A DNA stretch of 41,816 nt from the NCBI GenBank assembly GCA_022709905.1, contig JAKLHY010000066.1:1-41816 (forward strand), in the 5' to 3' direction. This document shows positions 31,736 through 41,150 of the stretch, piece by piece (the first letter of the stretch is position 1; each line of letters opens with the position of its first letter). This stretch comes from Verrucomicrobiota bacterium (GTDB lineage: Bacteria > Verrucomicrobiota > Verrucomicrobiia > Limisphaerales > UBA1319). Made by a program: the position numbers and the translations under genes. Under the pieces are notes generated by a model. It was not told the origin of the DNA. It searched no databases and worked only from the letters and a program-made list of their open reading frames with translations.

Positions 31736-33445
31736 GTGAAAACATATCCCACTTTTCCGAGGGCAGCCATAGTCCTTGTGAGCGCCACGTTCTTGATGTT
31801 GAGTGCGAGGCCTGTTTGCGCCGGTAGCCCACCTCCGTTTCGGATTTGGCCCGTCGATCCCCTGGTGAAGGTGTTCCGTGACGCCGTGCCTGAGAACGGC
31901 GGCACGGCGGTGGCTGAAGTCGCTCGCGGCGAATCTGCCACCCTGCAGATCGTCGTGCGTGCCGACCAGCCCATAAGCGGCCTGAGCGCCCAGATCTCGC
32001 CATTAAAACGTTCCTGGGGTCGCGGAACGCTGCAACCGAAAGAACCACGATTTGTCGGGTATGTGCCCGTGGATCGGCCGACCCAAACACCGTCCAAGGA
32101 TCAACTCCGGGCGCCGCCGGCCGATTATCCGGACCCGCTCCTGGAGGCTGCTTCCATCGATGTGGGTCCAGGCCAAGCTCAGCCCATCTGGGTCACTGTC
32201 GCAATCCCGACCCATGCGGCCCCCGGCACTTATCGAGGCACATTGAGGCTCCAGGGAACCCTCGCCAGCCAACCGGTCCAGGCCGAGCAGAAGCTTGAGG
32301 TCGTTGTATACCGGGCTGTGGCTGGGCCCGCCAACCTCTGGGTAACCGAGTGGTTCGGGCTGCAATGGCGCCATATGCGGATTGCGCCGCAGCCTGAATC
32401 CGATGAGTCCTATGCCCTCCTGCGACGCTACGCGCGGAATATGGCCGAGCACCGCCACAACGTGGCGCTGATCTCCCCTTTGGACCTGGCGAAATTCAGT
32501 GTTGGCGCCGAAGGCGAGTTGTTGATCGACTTCTCGCGCTTTGATCGCTGGGTGGAGATTTTTCAGCAGGAGGGGGTCATCGGCCGCATTGAGGGCGGCC
32601 ATATTGGCGGTCGCAAGGAAGGATGGGAATCCGAGTTCGCCGTGACCGTGCATCAGGTCCAGGACCGCAATGTCATCACTCGCCAGGTCGATCCCGCCAG
32701 CCCGGAAGCCGAGGCGTTTTACTCTCGGTTTTTTCCAGCGTTGGTAACCCACTTGAGATCGAAGCACTGGTTGGAGCGCTACATGCAGCACTTGGCCGAT
32801 GAACCGATCGCTCAGAATATCGCCAGTTATCGGGCGATGGCGGCGCTGGCTCGCCGATACGCGCCGGAGTTGCGGATTATCGAGGCCTGTCACACCAAGG
32901 ATTTGACCGGTTCGATTGACATTTGGGTGCCGCAGCTCAACTACCTGCATGACGACTGGCCCCATTACCAGGCAAGACAGAAAGCGGGCGAGGAGGTTTG
33001 GTTTTACACCTGTGTGTTCCCCCAGGGCGAGTATGCCAATCGTTTCCTCGAACAGCCCCTGATTAAGACTCGCCTGCTGCATTGGATTAATGCCCGCTAC
33101 GGCATTACCGGCTACCTCCACTGGGGCTATAACCAGTGGACGGCCGACAGCCCCTTCACCCACACTACGCGCCCGCACGGGGGGCCGCCTTACCTGCCGG
33201 CGGGCGATCCCTGGATAGTCTACCCTGGCATGAAGGGTCCCCTGGACTCTATCCGTTTCGAAGCGATGCGCGACGGCATTGCCGATTACGCCCTGCTCCA
33301 AGCCCTGGCCCAGAAGAATCCTGCCGCTTCCCAGGACTTGGCGGCCAAACTGATCGTGGATTTCGACCGGTATAACACCGACCTGAACACGTTCCGCATC
33401 CTCCGCCGGGAGTTGCTCAAGCAAGTCAGTCAACAACAAGATTAA
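31736..33445 (+). CDS. Secreted DUF4091 domain protein (glycoside-hydrolase-like)
   Basis: A 569-residue protein from the GTG at 31736, which gives a proper signal peptide (VKTYPTFPRAAIVLVSATF, ending ARPVCAGS). The frame is open from 31670, but the upstream residues would bury the signal. The N-terminal half is a beta-rich region (ESATLQIVVRADQPISGLS, then APGTYRGTLRL) typical of proteins with DUF4091. The C-terminal half has TIM-barrel-like segments and the DUF4091 signature near the end: ITGYLHWGYNQWT, AGDPWIVYPG, then SIRFEAMRDGIADYALL. Such proteins are common in Verrucomicrobiota and Bacteroidota and are thought to act on carbohydrates; no activity can be assigned here. The next gene, 170 bases or more downstream, is also secreted. 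Confidence 0.85.
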   Translation: MKTYPTFPRAAIVLVSATFLMLSARPVCAGSPPPFRIWPVDPLVKVFRDAVPENGGTAVAEVARGESATLQIVVRADQPISGLSAQISPLKRSWGRGTLQPKEPRFVGYVPVDRPTQTPSKDQLRAPPADYPDPLLEAASIDVGPGQAQPIWVTVAIPTHAAPGTYRGTLRLQGTLASQPVQAEQKLEVVVYRAVAGPANLWVTEWFGLQWRHMRIAPQPESDESYALLRRYARNMAEHRHNVALISPLDLAKFSVGAEGELLIDFSRFDRWVEIFQQEGVIGRIEGGHIGGRKEGWESEFAVTVHQVQDRNVITRQVDPASPEAEAFYSRFFPALVTHLRSKHWLERYMQHLADEPIAQNIASYRAMAALARRYAPELRIIEACHTKDLTGSIDIWVPQLNYLHDDWPHYQARQKAGEEVWFYTCVFPQGEYANRFLEQPLIKTRLLHWINARYGITGYLHWGYNQWTADSPFTHTTRPHGGPPYLPAGDPWIVYPGMKGPLDSIRFEAMRDGIADYALLQALAQKNPAASQDLAAKLIVDFDRYNTDLNTFRILRRELLKQVSQQQD

Positions 33446-33615
33446 CCAATATCGATAGCCGCATCCGGCCGTGGAATGGAGTTAACACTCGCGATCGGAC
33501 GGCCTATTGGATCCGGAAGTTGAATCCGAAGTGATCCTTGAACTGAGCCCATGTCCATCCACACCCATTTCACCTCCGGCTTGCAGACGGTTTTCTGAGG
33601 ATCTAGCTTTGGTCC

Positions 33616-35871
33616 ATGGGCGATTGGAATCAATGTCAAGCGGTCGAAAGAATGTCGAGCAAGGTCGGCGGAGACTGGGTTTTCAATGGCACACAGGCGC
33701 CGGTGAAAGCCCTGGTTGCCATTTTGGGCATCTGCCTTTTCGTTGCCGCGACACATGCGGCGCCTATCCCCGTCATTCTGGACACGGATATTGGCGACGA
33801 CATCGATGACACTTGGGCTCTGGCGATGCTGCTGGGCATGCCCGAACTGGATCTCAAACTGGTCGTCACCGACTACGGCAACACCCCGGAGCGAACCCGG
33901 CTCGTGGCGAAAATCCTGCAGCGCGCCGGCCGCACAGACATTCCCATTGGCACAGGGATCAAGACCGGTAACGATCCCCTGACACAAAAGCGTTGGGTGG
34001 GCGATTTCGATTTGGGCACGTATCCGGGCAAGATTCATGCCGACGGTGTCGCGACGCTGATTGACACCCTCCGCGCGCAGCCGGGCATCATCACTCTCAT
34101 CACCATCGGTCCCGTTCCCAACCTCAAGGAGGCCCTCCGCCGAGACCCTGGCATTGCGTCCAAGGCCCGCATCGTCTGCACTGGCGGCCGGATTTACAAA
34201 GGCTTCGAGAACGGAGGGAAACCCGCGGCCGACTGGAATGTCCGGGCCGATGCCGCTTCCTGGCAAGCGATGGTCGCCGCGCCTTGGACGATCACCACCT
34301 CGCCTTTGGACGCCTCCGAGGAACTCGTGCTCCGCGGCGAGTCTTACGCGACCGTGGCGGCTTCGGATCATCCGTTGGCTCGAATTGTCATCGAGAACTA
34401 CAATCTTTGGGATCATCGGCATGGCCACCCTCGAGATGCCAGCAGTGTCCTTTACGACACGGCGGCGGTCTATCTCGCCTCTTCCGAGGAATACGGTCTG
34501 ATCGAGACCCGGAAACTCAGCGTCAACGACCAGGGTCACACGCTCATCACTCCGGACGGCAAGGAGGTGCGTTGCCAGCTCGGCTGGAAAGACCGCAAGG
34601 CGTTCGACGCGTTTCTGGTGAAGACGCTAACGGAATCACCCGGAGCGAAGCGTTATGCGCAACCGGACTTGGTTCGGGAGGTGTTGAATGGCCAGAGGCA
34701 CGAAGCCCGCGTGTCGTGGTGGGGATTCGATCCTGTGGATTCCACGGCGCACCTGCAGGATGCTATTCACTCGAAAGTCAAGCGGTTGATTCTCGACCGG
34801 CAATCGTCGGCTTGGATCACGCGGCCATTGACCGGCGTGAGCGACCAGGAAATCGTGTTCGAGGCGGGAACCGAACTGGTGGCGTTGAAAGGCGCCTTCC
34901 GCGCCAGGAGCGACTGCCTCCTCTCGTTCCACGAATGCGAGAACGTCATTGTTCGGGGCGACCGGTCCGATAACGGCAAGCCGGCCCGCATCCGCATGCG
35001 CAAGGAGGATTACCAATCGGCCCCTTATGAAAAGTCGGAATGGCGGCACGGATTGGTCTTCTCTGGATGTCGGAACGTGCGGGTCCAGGACCTCGCGATC
35101 GAACAAACGGGCGGCGACGGCATCTACCTGGGCACCACCCCGAAGCGGATGCCCAACCGGCAGGTGACGATCCAGCGGGTGGACTGCAACGCCAACCACC
35201 GGCAGGGCATCAGCGTCATCAGCGCGGAAGATCTGTTGATCGAAGACTGCCGGCTGCGCCACACCGACGGCACAGACCCGAAGGCGGGCATTGATTTCGA
35301 GCCGAACCATCCCTCCGATTCCCTGGTCAACTGCGTACTGCGCCGGTGCACCGCCGAATTCAACACGGGAACTGGCTACCAGATCTGTCCACAATACTTG
35401 AACAGCAACTCAAGGCCCATCTCGATCCATCTCGATCAGTGTGTTTCCCGCGGCAACCGGCAGCATGCCATCCACCTGTGCAGCGCCCCGAAGGATCCCC
35501 CGGTCGGACGGTTGCGCATCACACGATTCCTCGCGGAAAACGACGGCATGGCCGGTCTCTCCGTGCAGTTCAATCCCCACGATGCGGTGCGCATTGAACT
35601 GGAGGACGCCATCTTTCGCGACTGCGCCCGCGAGGACTCCTTTTTTCCGCCACTTTACGTGCAAGGCTTCGAGGCGGATAGCCGTTCGGCGGGCAATCTC
35701 CATTTCAAGAACGTCACGGTGAAGGATGATCGCGACCGTCCGATCCTGAAAATCCGCGACCGGAAAGGCCACGGACTGAAAGCCATCACCGGGGAGATCA
35801 TTCTCGAACGTCAAGGACGGAGAGAAACCATCGCCATCGACGATGCCTGGCTGGATAAAATGCGTGAATGA
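33616..35871 (+). CDS. Secreted nucleoside hydrolase-beta-helix fusion protein
   Basis: A 751-residue protein if it starts at 33616. ATG at 33652 and GTG at 33703 are alternatives, and the GTG would give the tidiest signal peptide (VKALVAILGICLFVAATHAA). From 33616 numbering, residues 51-345 are an IU-type nucleoside hydrolase with the Ca-binding DTDIGDDIDD (56-65), a TIGPVPNLKEAL segment and a late NYNLWDH...ASSVLYDTAAV region. Residues about 370-700 form a right-handed parallel beta-helix of pectate-lyase type, with repeated turns such as NVIVRGDRSDN, NVRVQDLAIEQTGGDGIYLG and DLLIEDCRLRHTDG. Nucleoside hydrolases normally release the base from ribonucleosides and stand alone at about 310-340 residues. 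The secretion signal and the appended beta-helix suggest a different extracellular substrate, perhaps a glycan. Substrate unknown. Confidence 0.85.
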   Translation: MGDWNQCQAVERMSSKVGGDWVFNGTQAPVKALVAILGICLFVAATHAAPIPVILDTDIGDDIDDTWALAMLLGMPELDLKLVVTDYGNTPERTRLVAKILQRAGRTDIPIGTGIKTGNDPLTQKRWVGDFDLGTYPGKIHADGVATLIDTLRAQPGIITLITIGPVPNLKEALRRDPGIASKARIVCTGGRIYKGFENGGKPAADWNVRADAASWQAMVAAPWTITTSPLDASEELVLRGESYATVAASDHPLARIVIENYNLWDHRHGHPRDASSVLYDTAAVYLASSEEYGLIETRKLSVNDQGHTLITPDGKEVRCQLGWKDRKAFDAFLVKTLTESPGAKRYAQPDLVREVLNGQRHEARVSWWGFDPVDSTAHLQDAIHSKVKRLILDRQSSAWITRPLTGVSDQEIVFEAGTELVALKGAFRARSDCLLSFHECENVIVRGDRSDNGKPARIRMRKEDYQSAPYEKSEWRHGLVFSGCRNVRVQDLAIEQTGGDGIYLGTTPKRMPNRQVTIQRVDCNANHRQGISVISAEDLLIEDCRLRHTDGTDPKAGIDFEPNHPSDSLVNCVLRRCTAEFNTGTGYQICPQYLNSNSRPISIHLDQCVSRGNRQHAIHLCSAPKDPPVGRLRITRFLAENDGMAGLSVQFNPHDAVRIELEDAIFRDCAREDSFFPPLYVQGFEADSRSAGNLHFKNVTVKDDRDRPILKIRDRKGHGLKAITGEIILERQGRRETIAIDDAWLDKMRE

Positions 35872-36054
35872 ACGCTGATCCGATCATTGACCTGGACGCG
35901 CTTTGTCGCGTTCATTCCGCTCGAGAATGACACTTGGAATACGTGCAATCGTATTTGTTCGTTTGCATGCAATCCTGGCCTCGATCCAGTCGCTCCAGCC
36001 CAAGTGATTGAATGCGAGTATAACTGGTGTGGCTGATAAACATGTCCACAAAGA

Positions 36055-39000
36055 CTACCGATGAATCAAACGTCCTGCCTGAACAACACGGGTGCCCAAC
36101 TCCTCTGGATCCAAAAGGCGTTCCGCGCCTTGATCATCAAGGCGGAATCCGGCCAGGGCTTCCGCCAGTGTTCGCAGCTCGGGTATTGGACGGCGGTCAA
36201 CCTCCAATGAATAAAGGCGAACGCTACTCGGTTCATTCTCGTATCCGAAAGACACCGTGCTGAGGAGGTGTCCATCCGGGCTGAATTCGACATGGTTAAC
36301 AAAATTGGGATGCTGAAGATAGGGAGACAGGGCTTCACCGGTGACGCCATCCCAAAGGCGCGCGGTGAAGTCGGTGGCCCCGGAAGCCAGCAACCGTCCA
36401 TCAGGACTGAACGCGATCCATTGTATCCCGCGGCTATGTTTCATGGGAAGCCCCATGGGTTTTCCTGTGCTGACGCTCCAAAGGTGAAGCGTTCCGCTTG
36501 AAGTCCCCGTAGCCAGGCGCGAGGAATCCGGACTGAATGCCGCGGCATCGACTCCATCGTCGTGAGACAAGGGCGCCAAGCACAATTCGAAGCTGCGTGT
36601 GGTCCAAAGGAATGCGTCTTGCCGCGGCCAGCCTCCGCTGCAGCCGGTCAGCATAAGTTGTCCGTCAGGACTGAAATGCGCGATGGCAACGGATGCGGAA
36701 TGAGGCAAAACCTTGAGCAGGCGTCCACTGGCTGTCTCCCAAACGCGCGCTTCTCCCAACCCGCGCTGGCCGGCGCTAAAATCACCGCGCTGGCCGCATC
36801 CCACGACCAGCAGCCTGCTGTCGCGAGAGAAGTCCAGACTCTGCAATTCGTAGGGGTGCTCCAGGACGGGCGAGGTCGGCTCTCCGGTTATGAGATTCCA
36901 GAGACGCACACAGCCGGGCGACACGGTTGTTGCGAGTCTCGATCCATCCGGGGAAAAGGCCGGAGACGGAGCCCAAGGATCTCTCTGGACGCCTGGAAGT
37001 TGAAGATCCGGATGGTTTTCTCCAAGGTCAACGACCTCGACGCGGTCTGGCAGCTGCACCGCCAAGCGCCTTCCATCAGGACTATACTGGGCGCTGCCCG
37101 CAGGAGTGGTTGAGGGCGGTTGCCTCAGGAGGGTGCCGTCTGACTGGCGGAAAATACGCGCGCCAAGCGCTTCACCACCCGCCGCCAATGAATCTCCGAC
37201 CGGACAGAATGTCGCAAATCTCCACTTGCCATTGACGGGCAACAAACATCGTTCGGCCGACTCCCTGGCGCGCAGATTCCAGATTCGCCAAAGCCCATCA
37301 CGGCAGGCTGTCAACAATCGTCCGCCGTCCGGACTGAACTGAATTCGGCGCACGACCATGGAATGCGGCAGCGGGGGGGAGGCCTGCCTTCCAGTTGCCA
37401 CCTCCCAGACCTGAACGAATTCATCGGTGCTTCGGGTGGCGAGCCACCGAGCGTCAGGACTCAAGGCGGCGTGGCGGATTTGAAGCGAGTGGACCAAAAC
37501 CGGGGACACTGCCTGCCCAGTGGTGATATCCCAGACTCGGGCTTCACCCCGGGTAACGCGATCGCCCCCAGCGGCCATGATCCAACGTCCATCCTGACTG
37601 AAGGACACGTGATAGACAGGCAAGACCAGTCGGAACTCTCGCCGTGGGCCATCACCGTCGCGCCCGTCCCACAAACGAACGGTACCGTCTCTCGATCCTG
37701 TGGCGACCAGACGGTCATTGGGTGAAAAGGCCAGGCAAGAGACTTGATTCGAGTGTGCAAGAGCCGCACACTGCCTGCCCGCTATGGGATCCCACAGCCG
37801 GCCATTCTTGTCGTCCGCAACCGTGGCGATTCGGTCTCCGGCGCTGTTGAACTCAACTTGGTGGACCTCGCCATCGTGCCCTCGGAGTTCCTGGAGCAGC
37901 GCGCCTGTTTCCGCATTCCAGACACGAACAACGCCATCGTAACAGGCGGTGGCGAGGCTCCGGTCATCCGGCCGGAAAACGACCCAGCTTACAGCGGCTG
38001 GATGCCGCAAAGAAGGCGTTAAAGGCAGGCCGGTTCGAGCGTCCCAAATTTGCGCTGTGGCATCGGCACTGGCCGTTGCGAAGCGTCGGCCCGTTGTGTC
38101 AAAAGCGGCATGGCGCACTTCATTATCGTGCCTGACCGGCGGGGTGATAGGAAGGCCGGTTTCAGCGCTCCAGACTCGGGCGCTCTGATCGGCCGATGCC
38201 GTCAGGACCTGAAGACCGTCCGGGCTAAAGTCAGCGAGATACAAACCATCGCTATGCGCGCCCATAGCCGCCAATTTGGGGCAATACTCTAGCATTCGGG
38301 AGAGGCGAAATCTTTGGATTTCCTCATGCTTCCAGTTTCCTGGAGTCAACTCCAGTGCTTTGACGAGATGTGGCAAGCACCGAAGCAAATCACCGTTCTC
38401 GACCCGATGAAAAGCTTGGGCGAGGTGGTTTTGAGCCGCCACCCGGGCAAGATGGCGGGCCTGGTTGCGCTGCCAGAGGCCACCCGCCGATACCAGCAGC
38501 ACAATCAAGCCCAGAGTTGCCGCAATTCGCCGGGCTTGGGCGAGTTTCGCCCTGAGAGAACGGTGGGCTCGGATCGAGTGGCCGCTGGCAATGAGGGCCA
38601 GTTCGGCCCGCAAGTCCGCCATGGAAGCGTATCGCCGTTGTCGATCGCCCTCGCAGGCCGAAGCCAGCAGTTCATTCAATTCGAGCCATTGCTGGTGATC
38701 GGGCCAGGCCTCGAGATCCAGGGGCGGATTGGGAAACTCGGTGGCGGGTTTCCCGGTTGAGGCAGCATAGAGAAGCTTGCCTAGACTGAAGACGTCGCCT
38801 TGAGCCGAACCGCGACCTTCGGGCGGGATGAATCCTTCAGTGCCAATCTGGGTCTTCAGGAGCGACGCGTCCGTGATCGAGCCCGGATCAGCCAGCTTGG
38901 GTTTACCCGCGACGAAAATCACGTTGGCCGGTTTGACGTCGCGATGCACCAATCCGGCGCCATGCAGGTAGTGCAATGCGTCCGCCAAGGCCAGCCCAAG

Positions 39001-39489
39001 CTTCACACACTCGGCGACAGGAAGCCGGGCCCCGGTGGCCAGATCCGATTCCAGCGTGTGAGGGGCGTAATCTCGGATGAAAGAAGAGGGAAAACCGGCC
39101 GTTTCCGAAGGGGCATTGTGACCCGTCCACAGGGGCGAATCTGAAGCGATGTCGGGATTGGGCAACGGATCGGCTAGTTCCATCACATAGTAAAAAAAAT
39201 CGGCATCGGGAGATTGCCCCACCTGCAGCACGTCCACCAGCCCCTCGTGATTGCGCGAGTGCGGCTCATAGAGTCGGATGCCCTCCATCTCGCGGCGGAA
39301 GGGAGCCTCCTGGGGGAAACGGTTGCGCCGGACAACCTTGACCGCCCGCCACTGTCCAAGCACGGTTTCGGCCAGCCAGACCTCGCCGTAGCTTCCCTGG
39401 GCAATCTTTTTCCGCAGAATGTGTTCGGGAATAACCGGTTCTGATCCGTGAGGCGATGCGCCGCTGTTTGCGGAATCACCGGAATCCAT
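36055..39489 (-). CDS. Membrane Ser/Thr protein kinase with WD40 repeats
   Basis: A 1144-residue protein from ATG 39489; a TTG at 39546 that overlaps the sigma factor stop would add 19 residues. The kinase domain covers 20-310: glycine loop IAQGSYGEVW, K51 in AVKVV, catalytic loop VHRDVKPAN with D184, then ADPG at 200-203 in place of DFG, and GFIPPEG for APE. The metal-binding Asp is retained and only Phe is changed. A membrane helix at 322-339 separates it from about 16 WD40 repeats (about 410-1110), with many FSPDG..LAT...D..VRLW units. This matches planctomycete/verrucomicrobial Hanks-type kinases. It is co-expressed with the sigma factor, which suggests a signalling pair; extracytoplasmic placement of the propellers is inferred. 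Confidence 0.9.
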   Translation of the reverse strand: MDSGDSANSGASPHGSEPVIPEHILRKKIAQGSYGEVWLAETVLGQWRAVKVVRRNRFPQEAPFRREMEGIRLYEPHSRNHEGLVDVLQVGQSPDADFFYYVMELADPLPNPDIASDSPLWTGHNAPSETAGFPSSFIRDYAPHTLESDLATGARLPVAECVKLGLALADALHYLHGAGLVHRDVKPANVIFVAGKPKLADPGSITDASLLKTQIGTEGFIPPEGRGSAQGDVFSLGKLLYAASTGKPATEFPNPPLDLEAWPDHQQWLELNELLASACEGDRQRRYASMADLRAELALIASGHSIRAHRSLRAKLAQARRIAATLGLIVLLVSAGGLWQRNQARHLARVAAQNHLAQAFHRVENGDLLRCLPHLVKALELTPGNWKHEEIQRFRLSRMLEYCPKLAAMGAHSDGLYLADFSPDGLQVLTASADQSARVWSAETGLPITPPVRHDNEVRHAAFDTTGRRFATASADATAQIWDARTGLPLTPSLRHPAAVSWVVFRPDDRSLATACYDGVVRVWNAETGALLQELRGHDGEVHQVEFNSAGDRIATVADDKNGRLWDPIAGRQCAALAHSNQVSCLAFSPNDRLVATGSRDGTVRLWDGRDGDGPRREFRLVLPVYHVSFSQDGRWIMAAGGDRVTRGEARVWDITTGQAVSPVLVHSLQIRHAALSPDARWLATRSTDEFVQVWEVATGRQASPPLPHSMVVRRIQFSPDGGRLLTACRDGLWRIWNLRARESAERCLLPVNGKWRFATFCPVGDSLAAGGEALGARIFRQSDGTLLRQPPSTTPAGSAQYSPDGRRLAVQLPDRVEVVDLGENHPDLQLPGVQRDPWAPSPAFSPDGSRLATTVSPGCVRLWNLITGEPTSPVLEHPYELQSLDFSRDSRLLVVGCGQRGDFSAGQRGLGEARVWETASGRLLKVLPHSASVAIAHFSPDGQLMLTGCSGGWPRQDAFLWTTRSFELCLAPLSHDDGVDAAAFSPDSSRLATGTSSGTLHLWSVSTGKPMGLPMKHSRGIQWIAFSPDGRLLASGATDFTARLWDGVTGEALSPYLQHPNFVNHVEFSPDGHLLSTVSFGYENEPSSVRLYSLEVDRRPIPELRTLAEALAGFRLDDQGAERLLDPEELGTRVVQAGRLIHR

Positions 39490-39542
39490 GGCTATGCCAA
39501 GACGATAACTCCGATGCGCCTTGGATGCAAACCAACTCTGAC

Positions 39543-40166
39543 TCAACCGTATTCAGCCTTTAACTTCCTTATCAATTGGCGAAGTCTCGGTTCCGCTCGA
39601 TGCCTGGCCAGGTAGACGCATCCACGGCTGACACCCAGCGCCATGGCAACTTCGGCAGGACTCTTGCCATGGACCAGCAGGTAAACCACCTGATATGTTC
39701 TTGTGGAGACAATTTGTTTGAGTTCCGCCAACGCGTGCAAAACCAATATGCGACGCCATTCCCCTTCGAAGGCATCTTCCACGGGCAACGACGGTGAGGC
39801 CACCTTCTCCATCACGGCAGTGCCTGGGCTTTCACGAACCATAATGCGCGCGCGAGCCTGAGTGCGCCCGTCTCGCCGGCGATAAAAATTGGCCACCTGG
39901 TGGCTAATGATGACGCGCAGCCAAGCCTTGAAAGAGGCTCGTTGAGGATCGTAGGCATAGGAGGGCAGAGCTTGAGCCAGAGCACGAAAAGTCTCCTGTG
40001 CCACGTCCTGGGCATCGTTCTCCTCCAGACCCTGGCTGCGGGCCACAGCGAGAACAAGCGGACGATAAAGATCATGGAACTCCCGCCAGCTCGCTTCGTC
40101 GCCAGAAGCCTTCACCCGTTCCAGCAAAGTGGCACGCGTCGGCAACCTGTCGGCGTTCATCTCCAT
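39543..40166 (-). CDS. ECF-type sigma-70 family factor
   Basis: A 207-residue sigma factor if it starts at ATG 40166; ATG 40160 or a start at 40220 are possible. Region 2 is seen at about 22-100 (WREFHDLYRPLVLAVARSQG, then NDAQDVAQETF and FKAWLRVIISHQVANFYRR). Region 4 is at about 140-205 (VVYLLVHGKSPAEVAMALGV then SRGCVYLARHR), an HTH that binds the -35 element. Its stop overlaps the possible TTG start of the WD40 kinase gene, so the two are in one operon. This sigma-kinase arrangement is typical of Planctomycetota and Verrucomicrobiota, where the kinase may act on or through the sigma factor instead of an anti-sigma factor. No anti-sigma gene is next to it. Confidence 0.88.
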   Translation of the reverse strand: MEMNADRLPTRATLLERVKASGDEASWREFHDLYRPLVLAVARSQGLEENDAQDVAQETFRALAQALPSYAYDPQRASFKAWLRVIISHQVANFYRRRDGRTQARARIMVRESPGTAVMEKVASPSLPVEDAFEGEWRRILVLHALAELKQIVSTRTYQVVYLLVHGKSPAEVAMALGVSRGCVYLARHRAEPRLRQLIRKLKAEYG

Positions 40167-40377
40167 AAACCCGGTCTGTAACCTAAAAAGCGGCGCCTCG
40201 TCGAACTTTCTTTCATCCAAATGAAAGATCTGAATCCGTGCTTCCGCCTAAGTAGTAGGAGAATCCATGCTATCAACTGATTTTCCGCCGTCGGGAGGGC
40301 ATTGACTTCGAAACAGTGTCCTTTGGACATGGCATCTCAAGCCGTTGAAAACTGACCGGTTTGCTCATTCAGAACCT

Positions 40378-41079
40378 ATGAAACAAAAAATACAGAGACC
40401 AATGGTTACCCAGGCGGTTCTAAACCAGACAAGGGGCGGATTAGCAGTTCGACGTCTCAAAAGTAAATATGCATTCCAGTTCCGCGGCGCTTGGCTTCGT
40501 CTTTTTTGCCTAATAAGCGTCCTTTTGCCTCAAATTAATTCAAAGGGAACCGAATGGACGGAGAATTATATCAGGTTAACTAACGGTGTTCCGACGCACA
40601 TCGATAGGTCAGCTTCAGTTAGTGGTGGATTCATTACGGTACCCGAAGGCAAACATTTTCTATTCATTACCGTCAGCAATCCCGAATACCGCGATCTTAG
40701 CGGCGATCCTGCACTCCTTGGCAACTACACCATTTTAGGACGAAAAGGCTCGGCGCCTAGTGGCAAGTATGAAGGCTTGTATCTTGATCCTGATCCGGGT
40801 GTTTTGAGTGCCGCGGGTGGGGGTCCATTATGGATTGAGAATCCTGCCGCGGGTGATTACTTCGTGGGTGCCTTCTCCTCGAAAAGCACCGAGAAGATTT
40901 CTTCCTACACTTTAAAAGCCACTTATACGCCTGAACCGCCGGTTATTACCAGTCAGCCTGAGAATTGCGTTGTGCGGGAGGGAGATACAATTAGTTTTGA
41001 TGTTGTGGCTTCCGGAGAGAGTCTCAGTTATCAATGGTACAAAGACGTAACTACTCAGGTCAAAACGGCGGCCGTATGA
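40378..41079 (+). pseudogene. Secreted Ig-like domain protein, cut off by an inserted element
   Basis: The frame opens at TTG 40345; ATG 40378 is the likelier start, with a signal-like stretch near residues 36-54 (WLRLFCLISVLLPQ). The mature part has a beta-rich domain (ENYIRLTNGVPTHI through NYTILGRKG and DYFVGAFSS), like a bacterial pre-peptidase (PPC-type) module, then an immunoglobulin-like domain beginning PPVITSQPENCVVREGDTISF and reaching YQWYKD. There the domain is broken: about ten unrelated residues and a TGA at 41077-41079 follow, then a DUF4338 gene. Verrucomicrobial proteins of this kind normally run on with several Ig-like repeats, so most of the gene has been separated or lost. 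Base composition here is lower in GC than in neighbouring genes. Confidence 0.75.
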
Positions 41080-41150
41080 GCGGATGAGGGGCCGGAAAAT
41101 ATTTTCATTTTGTACGGGACTCCCAACTTTCCGCCTGGTAATCTGGCGGC
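41047..41150 (+). mobile_element. Left edge of a DUF4338 (DruA-like) element
   Basis: Homology to the Ig-like protein stops near 41046. The sequence then runs CAAAACGGCGGCCGTATGAG and on through an AT-rich leader to the ATG of the DUF4338 gene at 41151. The position of the break and the directly following gene suggest the end of a mobile element. No partner end or target duplication can be shown, as the other side is truncated. Confidence 0.45.

Noticed and set aside
32003..33439. A 478-codon minus-strand open frame
   Set aside because: Antisense to the DUF4091 gene, which has a signal peptide and family signature. The opposite-strand product shows no domain.
40302..40330. TTGACT followed by GGACAT as a promoter for the Ig-like gene
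   Set aside because: The -10 match is too poor and its distance to the likely start is not informative.
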